Assembly: GCA_016712275.1 (NCBI GenBank)
Contig: JADJRI010000004.1
Span: 208,274-272,273, forward strand
Direction: 5' to 3'
Source of the DNA: Planctomycetota bacterium
Lineage (GTDB): Bacteria > Planctomycetota > Phycisphaerae > UBA1845 > UTPLA1
Length of the DNA: 64,000 bases
Each line of letters starts with the position of its first letter. Position 1 is the first letter of the stretch. Shown here piece after piece: positions 1 to 8,210 of this stretch. Made by a program: the position numbers and the translations under genes. A model generated the notes under the pieces. The model did not search any database. It saw only the letters and a program-made list of their open reading frames with translations, and was not told the DNA's origin.

Positions 1-175
1 CATCCATGAACGGCATCTCACCCCGACAGATGCCGCCGGTGCGACACTCTTTATTTTGTCGTCGCTGAATTTTTTGTTTACCTGGTACAAACCCGAAGGC
101 CGCATGTCGTCACACGACATCGGCGTCATGTTGTCAGACTTTATTTTCGACGGCCTCAAGCGTCGAACTGTATGA
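1..175 (+). CDS. TetR/AcrR-family transcriptional regulator, C-terminal part (partial, 5' end outside window)
   Basis: The frame starting at base 2 is open from the window edge to a TGA at 173-175 and encodes about 57 residues. It has a hydrophobic helix (TLFILSSLNFLFTWYKPEGR) followed by an amphipathic helix ending in DGLKRR. That layout, with a W-Y-x-P-x-G-R stretch before the last helix, is typical of the ligand-binding C-terminus of TetR-family repressors. The stop lies 15 bp before the paaA start, so it is probably co-transcribed with the paa genes. TetR-type PaaR proteins control phenylacetate operons in several bacteria, so a paa regulator is a reasonable inference. The DNA-binding half is outside the window and family assignment rests on this tail only. 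Confidence 0.55.
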   Translation, partial: IHERHLTPTDAAGATLFILSSLNFLFTWYKPEGRMSSHDIGVMLSDFIFDGLKRRTV

Positions 176-190
176 ATGACGGAGCACGAA

Positions 191-1049
191 ATGGTTGCAT
201 TCAATCCGCAAACATCTCATCCCAACGACAAGCCCGGCGATCCGGGTTATGAACAAAATCTGGCGGCATTCGAGGCGCGTATCGCCTGCGGCGACAAGGT
301 CGAGCCGGGTGACTGGATGCCGAGCGATTACCGCCAGCAACTCATTCGCCTGATTCACGTTCACGCCAACAGCGAAATCTGCGGCGCACTGCCTGAGGGC
401 ACCTGGATTCCGCATGCACCCAGTCTGAAGCGAAAACTTGCTCTCGTCGCCAAGGTGCAGGACGAGGTCGGCCACGCTCAGCTTCTCTATCGCGCCGCTG
501 AAACGCTCGGCAAGCCGCGCGAAGAAATGATTCAGGAATTGATCGACGGCAAGGCGAAGTATTCAAACGTCTTTCACTACCCGGCCGAGACGTGGGCCGA
601 TGTGTGCGTGATCGCCTGGCTGATCGATGCGGCGGCGATCGTGAATCAGCGCATGATGCAGGAAGGCTCGTATGGTCCCTATGGCCGTGCCCTCAAGCGA
701 ATCTGCTATGAAGAGGCATTTCACCTGACGCATGGTTACGACATGTGCATTTCCCCTGGCGACGGGCACGAAGTTTCAGCGGGACTTGCTGCAAGACGCG
801 GTGAACCGCTGGTGGAAGCCGATCATGATGTTCCACGGTCCGTCGGACAAGGAATCGAAGCACACCGAGCAGCTCATGAAGTGGGGCATCAAGCTCAAGA
901 CAAACGACGAACAGCGGCAGGAATTTCTGCGGAAGTATGTGCCGAAGATGCTCAATCTCGGCATCAAGCTGCCGCCGGAATGGGACATGCGGATTGACGA
1001 AGAAACCAAGAATTGGCGTTATCGCGAGCCGGACTGGGCGGGTTTGTGA
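191..1049 (+). CDS. paaA: Phenylacetyl-CoA epoxidase catalytic subunit PaaA, interrupted by one frameshift
   Basis: PaaA is the di-iron catalytic subunit of the ring-1,2-phenylacetyl-CoA epoxidase, acting in the cytoplasm in a complex with PaaC. Both ExxH metal-binding motifs are visible ([10 protein letters not shown] and [11 protein letters not shown]). The frame breaks in the CCCC run at 753-756. Removing one C joins HGYDMCIS to [10 protein letters not shown] and restores the family sequence through NRWWKP to the end, giving about 285 residues against about 309 in E. coli. The ATG at 191 is preferred over 176 because ACGGAGC lies about 7 bp upstream of it. The two halves remain conserved, so the break may be an assembly error and not a dead gene. 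It is followed by paaB, paaC and paaD. Confidence 0.9.
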
Positions 1050-1206
1050 GCGTCGTTCGCGGAAACGGCCCCGTTAGTGCAAACCGGTTGGAAACGCGAC
1101 GGTTGTCGCACGAGCATGGCCGGTGGGTGCGCGATGCGCTGGAAGCTGCCGCATCAGGGCAACAGATAAAAATGCCGCCTGCGGCCTATGCAAACTGAGG
1201 ACTGCC

Positions 1207-1510
1207 ATGACTGACGCCAAGGCCACATCTGGGAAGTCTTTCATCAGTCGGCCCGCGGCGAGCCGCATGTGCATGTCGGCTCGGTGCATGCGACGGACGC
1301 GGACACGGCCATTCTCATGGCCAAGGAGCAATTCGCCCGCCGGCTTGCCTGTGTGAACATTTGGGTGGTTCCCGAAAATGCCATCACGGCGACTCCCTAT
1401 GAGGACGCCGACATGTTCGAGCACGGCACGGACAAGAGTTACCGCGAGGCGTTTGGATGCACGAAACGACCAAGCGGGCCAAGGCGGTCGGCGATGCGGC
1501 GGAAATTTGA
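1207..1510 (+). CDS. paaB: Phenylacetyl-CoA epoxidase subunit PaaB, interrupted by two frameshifts
   Basis: PaaB is the small bridging subunit of the phenylacetyl-CoA epoxidase. Three frames must be joined: MTDAK from 1207, then WEVFHQSARGEPHVHVGSVH through YEDADMFEHGTDKSYREAF, then WMHETTKRAKAVGDAAEI ending at TGA 1508-1510. The joins lie at about 1220-1222 (one G missing from a G run) and 1452-1454 (one T missing from a T run). The joined protein has about 101 residues, close to the 95 of E. coli PaaB, and keeps the HVGS..A.D core and the IWVV segment. The C-terminal reading in the third frame resembles PaaB tails. Two independent single-base losses in 300 bp point to sequence error. Confidence 0.85.
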
Positions 1511-1608
1511 ATGAATCGCTTCCTTTGTTTAGTCCAGTCCCACGGGACCGGGCGTCCGCGAAGGCTCGACTGACCCGTAACAATCTCAATCGACAAGGAA
1601 CAAGTCGA

Positions 1609-2463
1609 ATGAAGTCTCAAGTCATGGAAATGCCCCTCAAGCCGGTGATTAAAGACGCCATCGTCGACCTGCTCTATCGCCTCGCCGACGACGGCCTCAT
1701 CATCGGCCATCGCAACTCCGAGTGGACGGGTCTGGGTCCGATGCTCGAAGAGGACATCGCATTTTCGTCCGTCGCGCAGGACAAAATGGGCCATGCCCTC
1801 GCATTCTACAATTTGCTTCTCGAACTCGGCGAGCCTGATCCGGATACGCTTGTCTACACGCGGACGATCGATCAATTCCGCTGCGCCAGTCTTGTTGTGC
1901 TGGAATGTTTCGCGAACGACAGCGCAAACGGCTCCGCGATGCTGTCAAACAACCCCACACGCGATCGACTGGTGGCCGTCGGCGATTGGTCGCAGAGCCT
2001 TGTCCGCCAATTCTTCTTTTCCGAGGCGGATGCAATTCGCTTCGCTGCTCTGTCCAGCAGCACATTTGAGCCGCTCGCGCAGCTTGTGCGAAAGTTTCGC
2101 GGCGAAATCAAGTACCACACCATGCACGGCCGCGCGATGATCAAGAAACTCGCCGCGACCGATGACAGCCGCGCTAGAATTCAAGCGGCGGTCGATTTAC
2201 TTTGGCCGCATGCTCTGGGGCTGTTCGAGCCGACGCCGCACGACAAAACTCTCGTCGAGGCCGGAATCAGTCCGGCGGAGTCCGTGCTCTGCGAATCGTG
2301 GCGAAGTGAAGTGGAGCCGCTGCTGCATGATGCAGGGCTCCAAATCCCGGCGGGCGCGAAGCCCGCGTATGGCGGGCGTTCGTGCAAGCACCCGGCCGCC
2401 ATGAAGTCCTTGCTCGACGACATGCAGAAGGTTGCTCGGTTGGATCCGGGAGCGAAATGGTAG
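1609..2463 (+). CDS. paaC: Phenylacetyl-CoA epoxidase subunit PaaC
   Basis: PaaC is the structural partner of PaaA in the phenylacetyl-CoA epoxidase core and has the same four-helix fold without a complete metal site. The 284-residue product keeps LLYRLADDGLIIGHRNSEW near the start, EEDIAFSSVAQDKMGHA, and the HTMHGRAM helix. The start at 1609 is supported by AAGGA about 11 bp upstream; the frame is open further 5' into paaB but that part is not PaaC-like. The C-terminal 40 residues (GGRSCKHPAAMKSLLDDM) are also PaaC-like. This is the only intact gene of the first three paa genes. Confidence 0.92.
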   Translation: MKSQVMEMPLKPVIKDAIVDLLYRLADDGLIIGHRNSEWTGLGPMLEEDIAFSSVAQDKMGHALAFYNLLLELGEPDPDTLVYTRTIDQFRCASLVVLECFANDSANGSAMLSNNPTRDRLVAVGDWSQSLVRQFFFSEADAIRFAALSSSTFEPLAQLVRKFRGEIKYHTMHGRAMIKKLAATDDSRARIQAAVDLLWPHALGLFEPTPHDKTLVEAGISPAESVLCESWRSEVEPLLHDAGLQIPAGAKPAYGGRSCKHPAAMKSLLDDMQKVARLDPGAKW

Positions 2464-2468
2464 TGTCG

Positions 2469-2574
2469 AAATGTAGAATTGAGAATGGAGAAGATAGAGT
2501 CGGGATTGCGATTGTTGGCGCGAGCAAAAGTCGCACCCAGTCGTTCACCCTACTGATTTCTCAATTCCACATTT
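2469..2574. repeat. Imperfect inverted repeat element between paaC and paaD
   Basis: Seventeen-base arms AAATGTAGAATTGAGAA (2469-2485) and TTCTCAATTCCACATTT (2558-2574) are reverse complements apart from one base, around a 72-bp centre without coding potential. It starts 6 bp after the paaC stop and widens the paaC-paaD gap to 139 bp in an otherwise tight operon. A similar AGTGTCGAA...GAATTGA / ATTCTCAG layout occurs upstream of flgI at about 28105-28185. It could be a small non-autonomous insertion or an RNA processing structure. Confidence 0.5.
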
Positions 2575-2602
2575 GCCAGACAATTTGGTGGATAGGGTAG
2601 AA

Positions 2603-3100
2603 ATGAAATCCGGAACCACTACAACGCCACTCGCCCGCGTCTGGCGGGCCGTCGAATCCGTCAATGACCCGGAGATTCCCGTTCTCTCGGTCGTTGAGCT
2701 GGGTATCATTCCCGATATTCGCATCGAAGACACCCGCGTCGTCGTGGAGATGTGCCCGACGTTCGCCGGGTGCCCCGCACTCGACACCATGCGAAATAAC
2801 ATCAAGGCGGCCGTCGAAAATGCCGGTTTCAACGACGTGCAGGTCAAGGTCGTTTTTGATCCTCCCTGGACCAGCGATCGAATCAGCGTTGAAGGGCTTC
2901 GCAAGCTGAAGGAATTCGGTCTTGCCCCACCCATGCAATGCAATGGATCGTTGACCGAGGACATGTTGCACCAGATTACATGCCCATTCTGCGATTCCAA
3001 CAACACTACACTTGAGTCCATTTTTGGCCCGACCCTTTGCCGCTCGATCCACTATTGCAATGATTGCCTGCAATCTTTCGAGCAATTCAAGCCGGTTTAG
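2603..3100 (+). CDS. paaD: Phenylacetyl-CoA epoxidase maturation protein PaaD (MIP18/DUF59 type)
   Basis: PaaD is needed for activity of the phenylacetyl-CoA epoxidase, probably in iron-sulfur or metal-centre assembly. The 165-residue product has an N-terminal MIP18/DUF59 domain with VNDPEIPVLSVVELGI and the CPTFAGCPA motif, then a linker and a C-terminal zinc ribbon (CPFC, then CRSIHYCNDC). Length and domain order match E. coli PaaD. The ATG at 2603 has AGGG about 6 bp upstream; an in-frame TTG at 2573 lies inside the upstream inverted repeat and is less likely. No paaE reductase gene follows; the next gene is a glycosidase, so electron supply must be encoded elsewhere. Confidence 0.93.
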   Translation: MKSGTTTTPLARVWRAVESVNDPEIPVLSVVELGIIPDIRIEDTRVVVEMCPTFAGCPALDTMRNNIKAAVENAGFNDVQVKVVFDPPWTSDRISVEGLRKLKEFGLAPPMQCNGSLTEDMLHQITCPFCDSNNTTLESIFGPTLCRSIHYCNDCLQSFEQFKPV

Positions 3101-3150
3101 TTCGGTGGTTGCTTGTCGTGCCGACGGTGTGTCACTCTAATTCAATTCAA

Positions 3151-4620
3151 ATGCGCCGCCCATATCTGCATTGTGAGCTTGTGTCGTCATTCGCGCTTAT
3201 CGAAGTGCGTCCGGTGGCGCGGCCGCTGCCGGCGGCGTTGCTGGTTGTCCTCTGTAGCATTTTTGCGTGGCAGGGGTGCGCGCGAAGTTCGTTTCACGAA
3301 GACTATCGTCTGCCGGTGGAAGAATCCCGGAGTGCATCGGTGACACCTGCCGACTGGCAATTCTGGTGGGGCGTTTCCACATCCTCCTATCAAACCGAAG
3401 ACCCCGGCCCGCCCTCCGAAAATCTCGGATTCGAAACCGATTGGGATCTTGCCTATCGTTCCGGCCAGATGAAGGAGCCGCGCGGCAACGCGACATGGAG
3501 CTATACTTGTACGCAGCGTGACTTCGCCGCACTCAAACAACTTGGAGTGACGCATTATCGATTCAGCGTCGAGTGGGCCCGCGTTGAGCCAAGGCCCGGC
3601 GAATTCAACGAACTCGCGATTGAGCACTATGTGCAGCTTGCACGAAATCTCCGCGCTGCCGGAATCACGCCGTTGGTGACGCTCTGGCATTTTACGTTTC
3701 CGTCGTGGCTCGCCTCGGACGATTCGCGAAGAAACGGCTGGCTTCATCCGGATATGCCGGCAAGATGGCACGCCTATGTCGAACGCATGGCGAAGGCGCT
3801 GACACCAGATGTCAAGGACATTTGCCCGCAGAATGAACCCAACACGTATGCGCTGGGCTCACTGGTCGGCTATTTTCCGCCCGGACAGCTTCTAGGCTAC
3901 GAAGACTACCTGCGAATTCAGGATCGCCAGGCCGATGCGTTCAACGATGCCGCCGGGATTCTCCGCGCTGCACGGCCGGACGTGCGCATCATCAGCGTGC
4001 AGAACATCATTCACTGGGAGCGGGATGTGTTTGATCCTCTCGGACTGTGGTGTGCCAAAGGACGAGAATACAACTACTATCACCTTGATAAAATCGCCGC
4101 GTCCTGCGATTGGATCGGCTTTAATTACTACATGGCTGAGACCGCCACTCCGCTTATGCGGATTCTTCAGACGTTGCGAATCGGCGAGAACTGCTCCGAT
4201 TGCGGCTGGCGCATCGATGCCGACGGCATGGCGATTGAGATTGCCGGACTGGCAAAACGTTATGGCAAGCCAATGCTCATCACGGAGAACGGAATTTCCA
4301 CATGCGATGACCGCAAACGTTCGCTTTACTTGCTCAAGCACGTCAACGCCGTTCGCCGCGCCATGCTCGCCGGGCATGATGTGCGGGGCTACATGCACTG
4401 GAGCCTGATGGACAATTACGAATGGGCCGATGGTTATGGTGAGAAATTCGGCCTGTGTGAATTGGATTCGAAATCGCTCGCGGTGATACCCAGGAAAAGC
4501 GCTTCGCTTTTTCGCATGCTGGCGACAGAGAAGCGGTGCAAGCCCTTGCTGCCACCGATTCCTGCCGGGCAGCGCGAAATCGCCGAGGTTAATTCTCGTC
4601 GTCGCGCATCCGGCTCTTGA
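3151..4620 (+). CDS. Glycoside hydrolase family 1 protein (beta-glucosidase type), probable lipoprotein
   Basis: GH1 enzymes hydrolyse beta-glycosides with retention of configuration. The catalytic acid/base is in PQNEPNTY and the nucleophile in ITENGIS. Other family blocks are TLWHFTFPSWLA, RFSVEWARVEP and GYMHWSLMDNYEW, followed by GYGEKFGL. The N-terminus after the ATG at 3151 carries a hydrophobic stretch (LPAALLVVLCSIFAWQGCA) ending in a cysteine, which suggests a lipoprotein signal with an atypical lipobox (WQGC). The start is uncertain: GTG 3181 is also possible, and the frame is open back into paaD. The 3' end overlaps the convergent radical-SAM gene by 32 bp. The sugar substrate cannot be read from the sequence. 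Confidence 0.88.
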   Translation: MRRPYLHCELVSSFALIEVRPVARPLPAALLVVLCSIFAWQGCARSSFHEDYRLPVEESRSASVTPADWQFWWGVSTSSYQTEDPGPPSENLGFETDWDLAYRSGQMKEPRGNATWSYTCTQRDFAALKQLGVTHYRFSVEWARVEPRPGEFNELAIEHYVQLARNLRAAGITPLVTLWHFTFPSWLASDDSRRNGWLHPDMPARWHAYVERMAKALTPDVKDICPQNEPNTYALGSLVGYFPPGQLLGYEDYLRIQDRQADAFNDAAGILRAARPDVRIISVQNIIHWERDVFDPLGLWCAKGREYNYYHLDKIAASCDWIGFNYYMAETATPLMRILQTLRIGENCSDCGWRIDADGMAIEIAGLAKRYGKPMLITENGISTCDDRKRSLYLLKHVNAVRRAMLAGHDVRGYMHWSLMDNYEWADGYGEKFGLCELDSKSLAVIPRKSASLFRMLATEKRCKPLLPPIPAGQREIAEVNSRRRASGS

Positions 4621-5455
4621 ATGTCCGGCGCCGGGATTCGACAAATGCCGGTTCGTAAAGCCGCCGCGCCATGTCGATCATGCCCAGCTCAAGCTCCCGC
4701 GCGGTCATGTGCGTCGGCCGATAGTTGACGTCGAAGAGCGTGCATTTGCGCCAATTGCGCTTTTCGGTAAGGCGTCCCTCCCGCTCAAGTCGATCGTACA
4801 GGGGCGTGCCCGGGAATGCCGTCATCACGGTCACCTGCACGTCGTAAAGGCCCGCCTGCTCGGCAAATCGAACGACGTCATCGAAGATCGCTGGCGTCTG
4901 CCCGTCCATCCCAAAAATGAAGCAGCCGTTGACCGTGATGCCGCGCGACTGAATAAACCTGACCGCCGCCAGATATGACGGTTGCCGTTTCAGTTTCCAG
5001 TTTTGCCGAATTTCAATTCCATTGAGGCCCGCCACGGTCGGGCTTTCGAGGCCGATCAGCACTTGTCGGCATCCGCTTTCTCGCATGAGGTCGAGCAGCT
5101 CCGGATCATCGGCGATGCTGATGTCCGCCTCGGTGAACCACTTCACATGTTCATCCCGCAATGCGGCCAGCAGTTTTTTGTAATGCGCCCTTGCGGCGAA
5201 ACTGTTGTCATCCGCGAATTCGATGAACGGATGTTCGCAGATTGATTTGATGCGCCGAATCTCCGCGATCACTTTTTCAACGGGCTTTACGCTGTATTTT
5301 GGCGTCAGCAGGACGGAGCTCGCGCAGAATTCGCACAGGTGCGGACAGCCCCGACTCGTCTGAACGGTGAATCGGTTGTATTTCTCCGGCGAAAGTAGTT
5401 CGAATCGCGGCATCGGCGCATCGGCCAGATCAAAATAATAGCCGCTTCTGTTCAT
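4589..5455 (-). CDS. Radical SAM domain protein (C-terminal half of a B12-binding/radical-SAM type enzyme)
   Basis: The product (288 residues) contains the radical-SAM cluster motif CPHLCEFC near residue 40, followed by the FADDNSF, IGLESP, GCFIFGMDGQT and TAFPGTPLYDRL blocks typical of B12-dependent radical-SAM proteins. Such proteins normally carry an N-terminal cobalamin-binding domain in the same chain. Here that domain is encoded just upstream in another frame (5452-5901), with a 4-bp ATGA overlap. Either the enzyme is naturally split and translationally coupled, or one base is missing near 5455. The reaction, such as a methylation or C-C bond formation, cannot be assigned. Confidence 0.85.
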   Translation of the reverse strand: MNRSGYYFDLADAPMPRFELLSPEKYNRFTVQTSRGCPHLCEFCASSVLLTPKYSVKPVEKVIAEIRRIKSICEHPFIEFADDNSFAARAHYKKLLAALRDEHVKWFTEADISIADDPELLDLMRESGCRQVLIGLESPTVAGLNGIEIRQNWKLKRQPSYLAAVRFIQSRGITVNGCFIFGMDGQTPAIFDDVVRFAEQAGLYDVQVTVMTAFPGTPLYDRLEREGRLTEKRNWRKCTLFDVNYRPTHMTARELELGMIDMARRLYEPAFVESRRRTFKSRMRDDEN

Positions 5456-5901
5456 AACGCCGCCAGCTTGCCGTTGCGAAAATCGTTGATCATTCGCGGC
5501 CAGAGCATTTCACCCTCGCCGATGGCCACGGCATCGCAGTGCTCCAGCGCCTCGTCTGGAAGCGAACGCACGTGCAGCCCACCCATGACGACTTTTGCTC
5601 CACGCAAACGGTATGCATCGGCCACCTGATACGCCTCGTCGATTTGGGCGGTCAGTGATGTGATAGCCACAAGGTCGAACGTATCTGGAAGCGCGGACAG
5701 ACCGGCAAAGTCCTGAATCTCGTGATAGGTCACTTCGATGTCTTCCGGCGTCATGCCCGCCAGCGTCAGCAGCGATAGGCTTGGCAGCGAGGCCACCACC
5801 TTGCTGCGTTCCACGACGCCCGGCATGGTCAGTCCCACTGCCAATAGCTCGGCACTTTCCGCCCGTACCCCGCTCATCGCGATCAGTCCGATACGCATCA
5901 T
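5452..5901 (-). CDS. Cobalamin-binding domain protein (N-terminal half of the radical-SAM enzyme)
   Basis: The 149-residue product begins MMRIGLIAMSGVRAESAELLAVGL and includes LPSLSLLTLAGMTPEDIEV, FDLVAITSLTAQIDEAYQVADAYRLRGAKVVMGG and CDAVAIGEGE. This is the B12-binding fold found in front of radical-SAM domains: a Rossmann-like unit with the GG-x-H segment (VMGGLH). The GEGE-LWP stretch normally runs straight into the radical-SAM part, which here starts in another frame at 5455. The start at 5901 overlaps the stop of the upstream membrane gene as ATGA, so the three genes form one coupled minus-strand unit. Confidence 0.8.
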   Translation of the reverse strand: MMRIGLIAMSGVRAESAELLAVGLTMPGVVERSKVVASLPSLSLLTLAGMTPEDIEVTYHEIQDFAGLSALPDTFDLVAITSLTAQIDEAYQVADAYRLRGAKVVMGGLHVRSLPDEALEHCDAVAIGEGEMLWPRMINDFRNGKLAAL

Positions 5902-6272
5902 AAAAACAAACCCCAGGCGACCAGCCCGCTGCCGCCGATGAGTGAAATCACCGGCACGCCAAAGAGCGCCTTGAACCGCGGTCGCCACGCATACAAGAAA
6001 CAGCACGCCGGCATCGAAAAGCAGCCGACGATGAGCATCCAAGAGGCCGCCGACAATTGAGCATCACTCAAGTGTATGCGCGCCGCGCTCTGGGCAAACA
6101 AAATGTTCAGAAATCCCAGCGCGATCAGTGCGATATGACCCAGCCGAACCAGCCGCCGCCGAAACGAGCCGTATCCGCCGAGCCAGTCGGCCTTGTCATA
6201 GCCCGTGCCCAGCCACGCTCCGGCGGTCAGCCCCAGCACGATCGACGTCCATCCCAGTGATTCGTTGAGCAT
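5898..6272 (-). CDS. Small integral membrane protein, function unknown
   Basis: The 124-residue product has about four hydrophobic segments: SIVLGLTAGAWLGTGY near 10-25, an LGHIALIALGFLNILFAQ helix near 45-62, SWMLIVGCFSMPACCFLYAW near 75-95, and the C-terminal VPVISLIGGSGLVAWGLFL. No family was recognised. It overlaps the cobalamin-binding gene by 4 bp (ATGA), so it is first in a three-gene minus-strand operon and may work with the radical-SAM enzyme, for example on a membrane lipid substrate; that link is inference. It is divergent from preA, leaving about 240 bp for promoters. Confidence 0.65.
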   Translation of the reverse strand: MLNESLGWTSIVLGLTAGAWLGTGYDKADWLGGYGSFRRRLVRLGHIALIALGFLNILFAQSAARIHLSDAQLSAASWMLIVGCFSMPACCFLYAWRPRFKALFGVPVISLIGGSGLVAWGLFL

Positions 6273-6510
6273 AGTCCCTTTGCCATTTCAGTTTGATGTG
6301 GCTCAGCCGCATTTTGGCTGCAATCAAACCTGTCGGCGACTCCACGTTTGTCGCGATGGAGCGATTTCGCGTCGCCCCGTTATAATGATCGTCGTGGCGG
6401 ATCGTGCCTTTCTCGAATTCTGCCTTTGCAGTTAAGGCAAGAGTGTTGAACAGGCTAAACTGTTGCAATTTACTGGAGTTTTCCGCCGTTTGTTGAAGAG
6501 GACCAAAATA

Positions 6511-7980
6511 ATGGCACCCGATCTGGCAATTCAATTCTGCGGCGTTCACGCGCCGAATCCGTTCTGGCTTGCCTCCGCGCCGCCCACCAACAGCGGCTAC
6601 CAGATTCGCCGCGCCTTCGAGGCCGGCTGGGGCGGTGCCGTCTGGAAGACGCTCAACCACGAGCCGATCGTCAATGTCTCATCACGCTATGGCGCGATCG
6701 ACTACGACGGCCGCAAGGTCGTCGGCCTCAACAACATCGAACTCATCACCGATCGTCCGCTCGATGTGAACCTTCGCGAAATTCGCGAAGTGAAGCGCGA
6801 GTTTCCAAAGCACGCGCTCTTCGTCTCGCTTATGGTCGAGTCGAAGCGTGAAACATGGCACGATATCGTCAAGCGTACACAGGACACCGGCTGCGACGGC
6901 TTCGAACTGAATTTCGGCTGCCCCCACGGCATGAGCGAGCGCGGCATGGGCGCGGCCGTCGGCCAGGTGCCGGAATATGCCGAGATGATCACGGCGTGGG
7001 TGAAGGAAGCGGCGACGATTCCGGTCATCGTGAAGCTCACGCCGAATATCAGCGATGTCCGCCTCGTTGCCCGCGCCGCGAAGAACGGAGGTGCCGATGC
7101 GGTGTCACTCATCAACACGATCAACAGCATCATGTCCATCGACCTCGATACCTTCGCCCCGAGGCCGGCTGTCGCGGGCAAGGGCTCGCACGGCGGCTAC
7201 TGCGGCCCGGCGGTGAAGCCGATCGCGCTGAATATGGTGAGCGCCATCGCCAACGACCCGCAGTGCAGGGGTCTCCCCATCAGCGGCATCGGCGGCATTC
7301 AGGCCTGGCAGGATGCGGTGGAGTTTCTCCTGCTCGGCGCGGGCAGCGTACAGGTCTGTACGGCCGTGATGCACTATGGCTTTCGCATTGTGGAGCACAT
7401 GATCAGCGGAATGAAAAATTGGATGCGCGAGAAAGGCTTCGCCCGCGTCAGCGATTTTCAGGGCAAGGCCGCACCGAACATCGTCGATTGGGGCGATCTC
7501 GATCTCGGGCACAAGGTCGTTGCGGAGATCGACCAATCGAAGTGCATCCACTGCGGCCTCTGCTACATCGCCTGCGAAGACGGGTGCCATCAGTCGATCA
7601 GCTGGGAGAAGGTTCCACTCACCGAGTTTCAGAACCGATACGGCATCAGCGAAGCTCAATCGCCCAATGACCAGATCACCAAATCGCCAAATGCAAACGG
7701 CAACGGCCATACAACCCCATTTGTTAACCCGCACATGCATGTCACCAAGTCCGGCGATGTGCTCACCATCCCCGGTCAAGGCAGCGGCTATATCGGCGTC
7801 TTTAAGATCAAGCAGGACACCTGCGTCGGCTGCAACATGTGCTCGCTGGTGTGTCCGGCACAAGGCTGCATCACCATGAAGCAAGTGCCAAGCGGCTTGC
7901 CGAGCATGACGTGGAAGGAGTATCAATCGAAGCTGGCGGCGGGGGATGTCCAGAGAATTCAGCCGCCGGAGCATGTTTGA
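6511..7980 (+). CDS. preA: NAD-dependent dihydropyrimidine dehydrogenase-type protein PreA with two 4Fe-4S sites
   Basis: The 489-residue product has an FMN-binding dihydroorotate-dehydrogenase-like barrel with NPFWLASAPPT, the signature NFGCPHGMSERGMG (catalytic Cys), VIVKLTPN and SGIGGIQAW, then a C-terminal ferredoxin part with CIHCGLCYIACEDGC and CVGCNMCSLVCPAQGC. PreA pairs with PreT in pyrimidine reduction, but no preT gene is adjacent. The start at 6511 has GAGGA about 9 bp upstream; the frame is open to 6463. The linker between the two cluster motifs is enlarged by a stretch (AQSPNDQITKSPNANGNG) encoded partly by an 8-bp tandem repeat. A TATAAT-like box at about 6380 may be part of its promoter. 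Confidence 0.9.
   Translation: MAPDLAIQFCGVHAPNPFWLASAPPTNSGYQIRRAFEAGWGGAVWKTLNHEPIVNVSSRYGAIDYDGRKVVGLNNIELITDRPLDVNLREIREVKREFPKHALFVSLMVESKRETWHDIVKRTQDTGCDGFELNFGCPHGMSERGMGAAVGQVPEYAEMITAWVKEAATIPVIVKLTPNISDVRLVARAAKNGGADAVSLINTINSIMSIDLDTFAPRPAVAGKGSHGGYCGPAVKPIALNMVSAIANDPQCRGLPISGIGGIQAWQDAVEFLLLGAGSVQVCTAVMHYGFRIVEHMISGMKNWMREKGFARVSDFQGKAAPNIVDWGDLDLGHKVVAEIDQSKCIHCGLCYIACEDGCHQSISWEKVPLTEFQNRYGISEAQSPNDQITKSPNANGNGHTTPFVNPHMHVTKSGDVLTIPGQGSGYIGVFKIKQDTCVGCNMCSLVCPAQGCITMKQVPSGLPSMTWKEYQSKLAAGDVQRIQPPEHV
7661..7692. repeat. Degenerate 8-bp tandem repeat (4 units) inside preA
   Basis: The units CGCCCAAT, GACCAGAT, CACCAAAT and CGCCAAAT follow each other without gaps. On the other strand they read as ATTTGGYG-like units. 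Because 8 is not a multiple of 3, only multiples of three units preserve the frame of preA. The segment codes for part of the linker between the two iron-sulfur motifs and is not conserved-looking, which suggests a later insertion or expansion. Confidence 0.75.
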
Positions 7981-8173
7981 CGAGGAATATTTCTAGTTGA
8001 AAATGCAAGATATGGCTGGCTCATGTGATGCCTCTCAGCTGCATTTGGCTCCGAAATAATGCGATTCTGGATCGGTATTATCGCTCACTGGCCTCGATTT
8101 CATTCAAACTAAGGTTCCCATCTCGACATTCTGTTTACCTTTTCACGAGCCGATGGGTGGAACGACGCGGTAG

Positions 8174-8210
8174 CGAGTCGCCCCTTACTTCGGCACTGAG
8201 GAGCGACTCG
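8174..8210 (+). promoter_or_regulatory. Hairpin enclosing the ribosome binding site of the surface-protein gene
   Basis: The 8-bp arms CGAGTCGC (8174-8181) and GCGACTCG (8203-8210) are perfect reverse complements. The second arm abuts the ATG at 8211. The GAGGAG Shine-Dalgarno sequence (8198-8203) sits at the edge of the loop. Folding would mask the start region, so it may tune translation; no ligand or regulator is apparent. Confidence 0.4.

Noticed and set aside
1050..1206. Possible small gene between paaA and paaB
   Set aside because: No frame with a ribosome binding site and protein-like composition could be supported.
7105..7974. Long minus-strand frame opposite preA
   Set aside because: PreA motifs are on the plus strand; the reverse frame mirrors its codon bias and has no domain.
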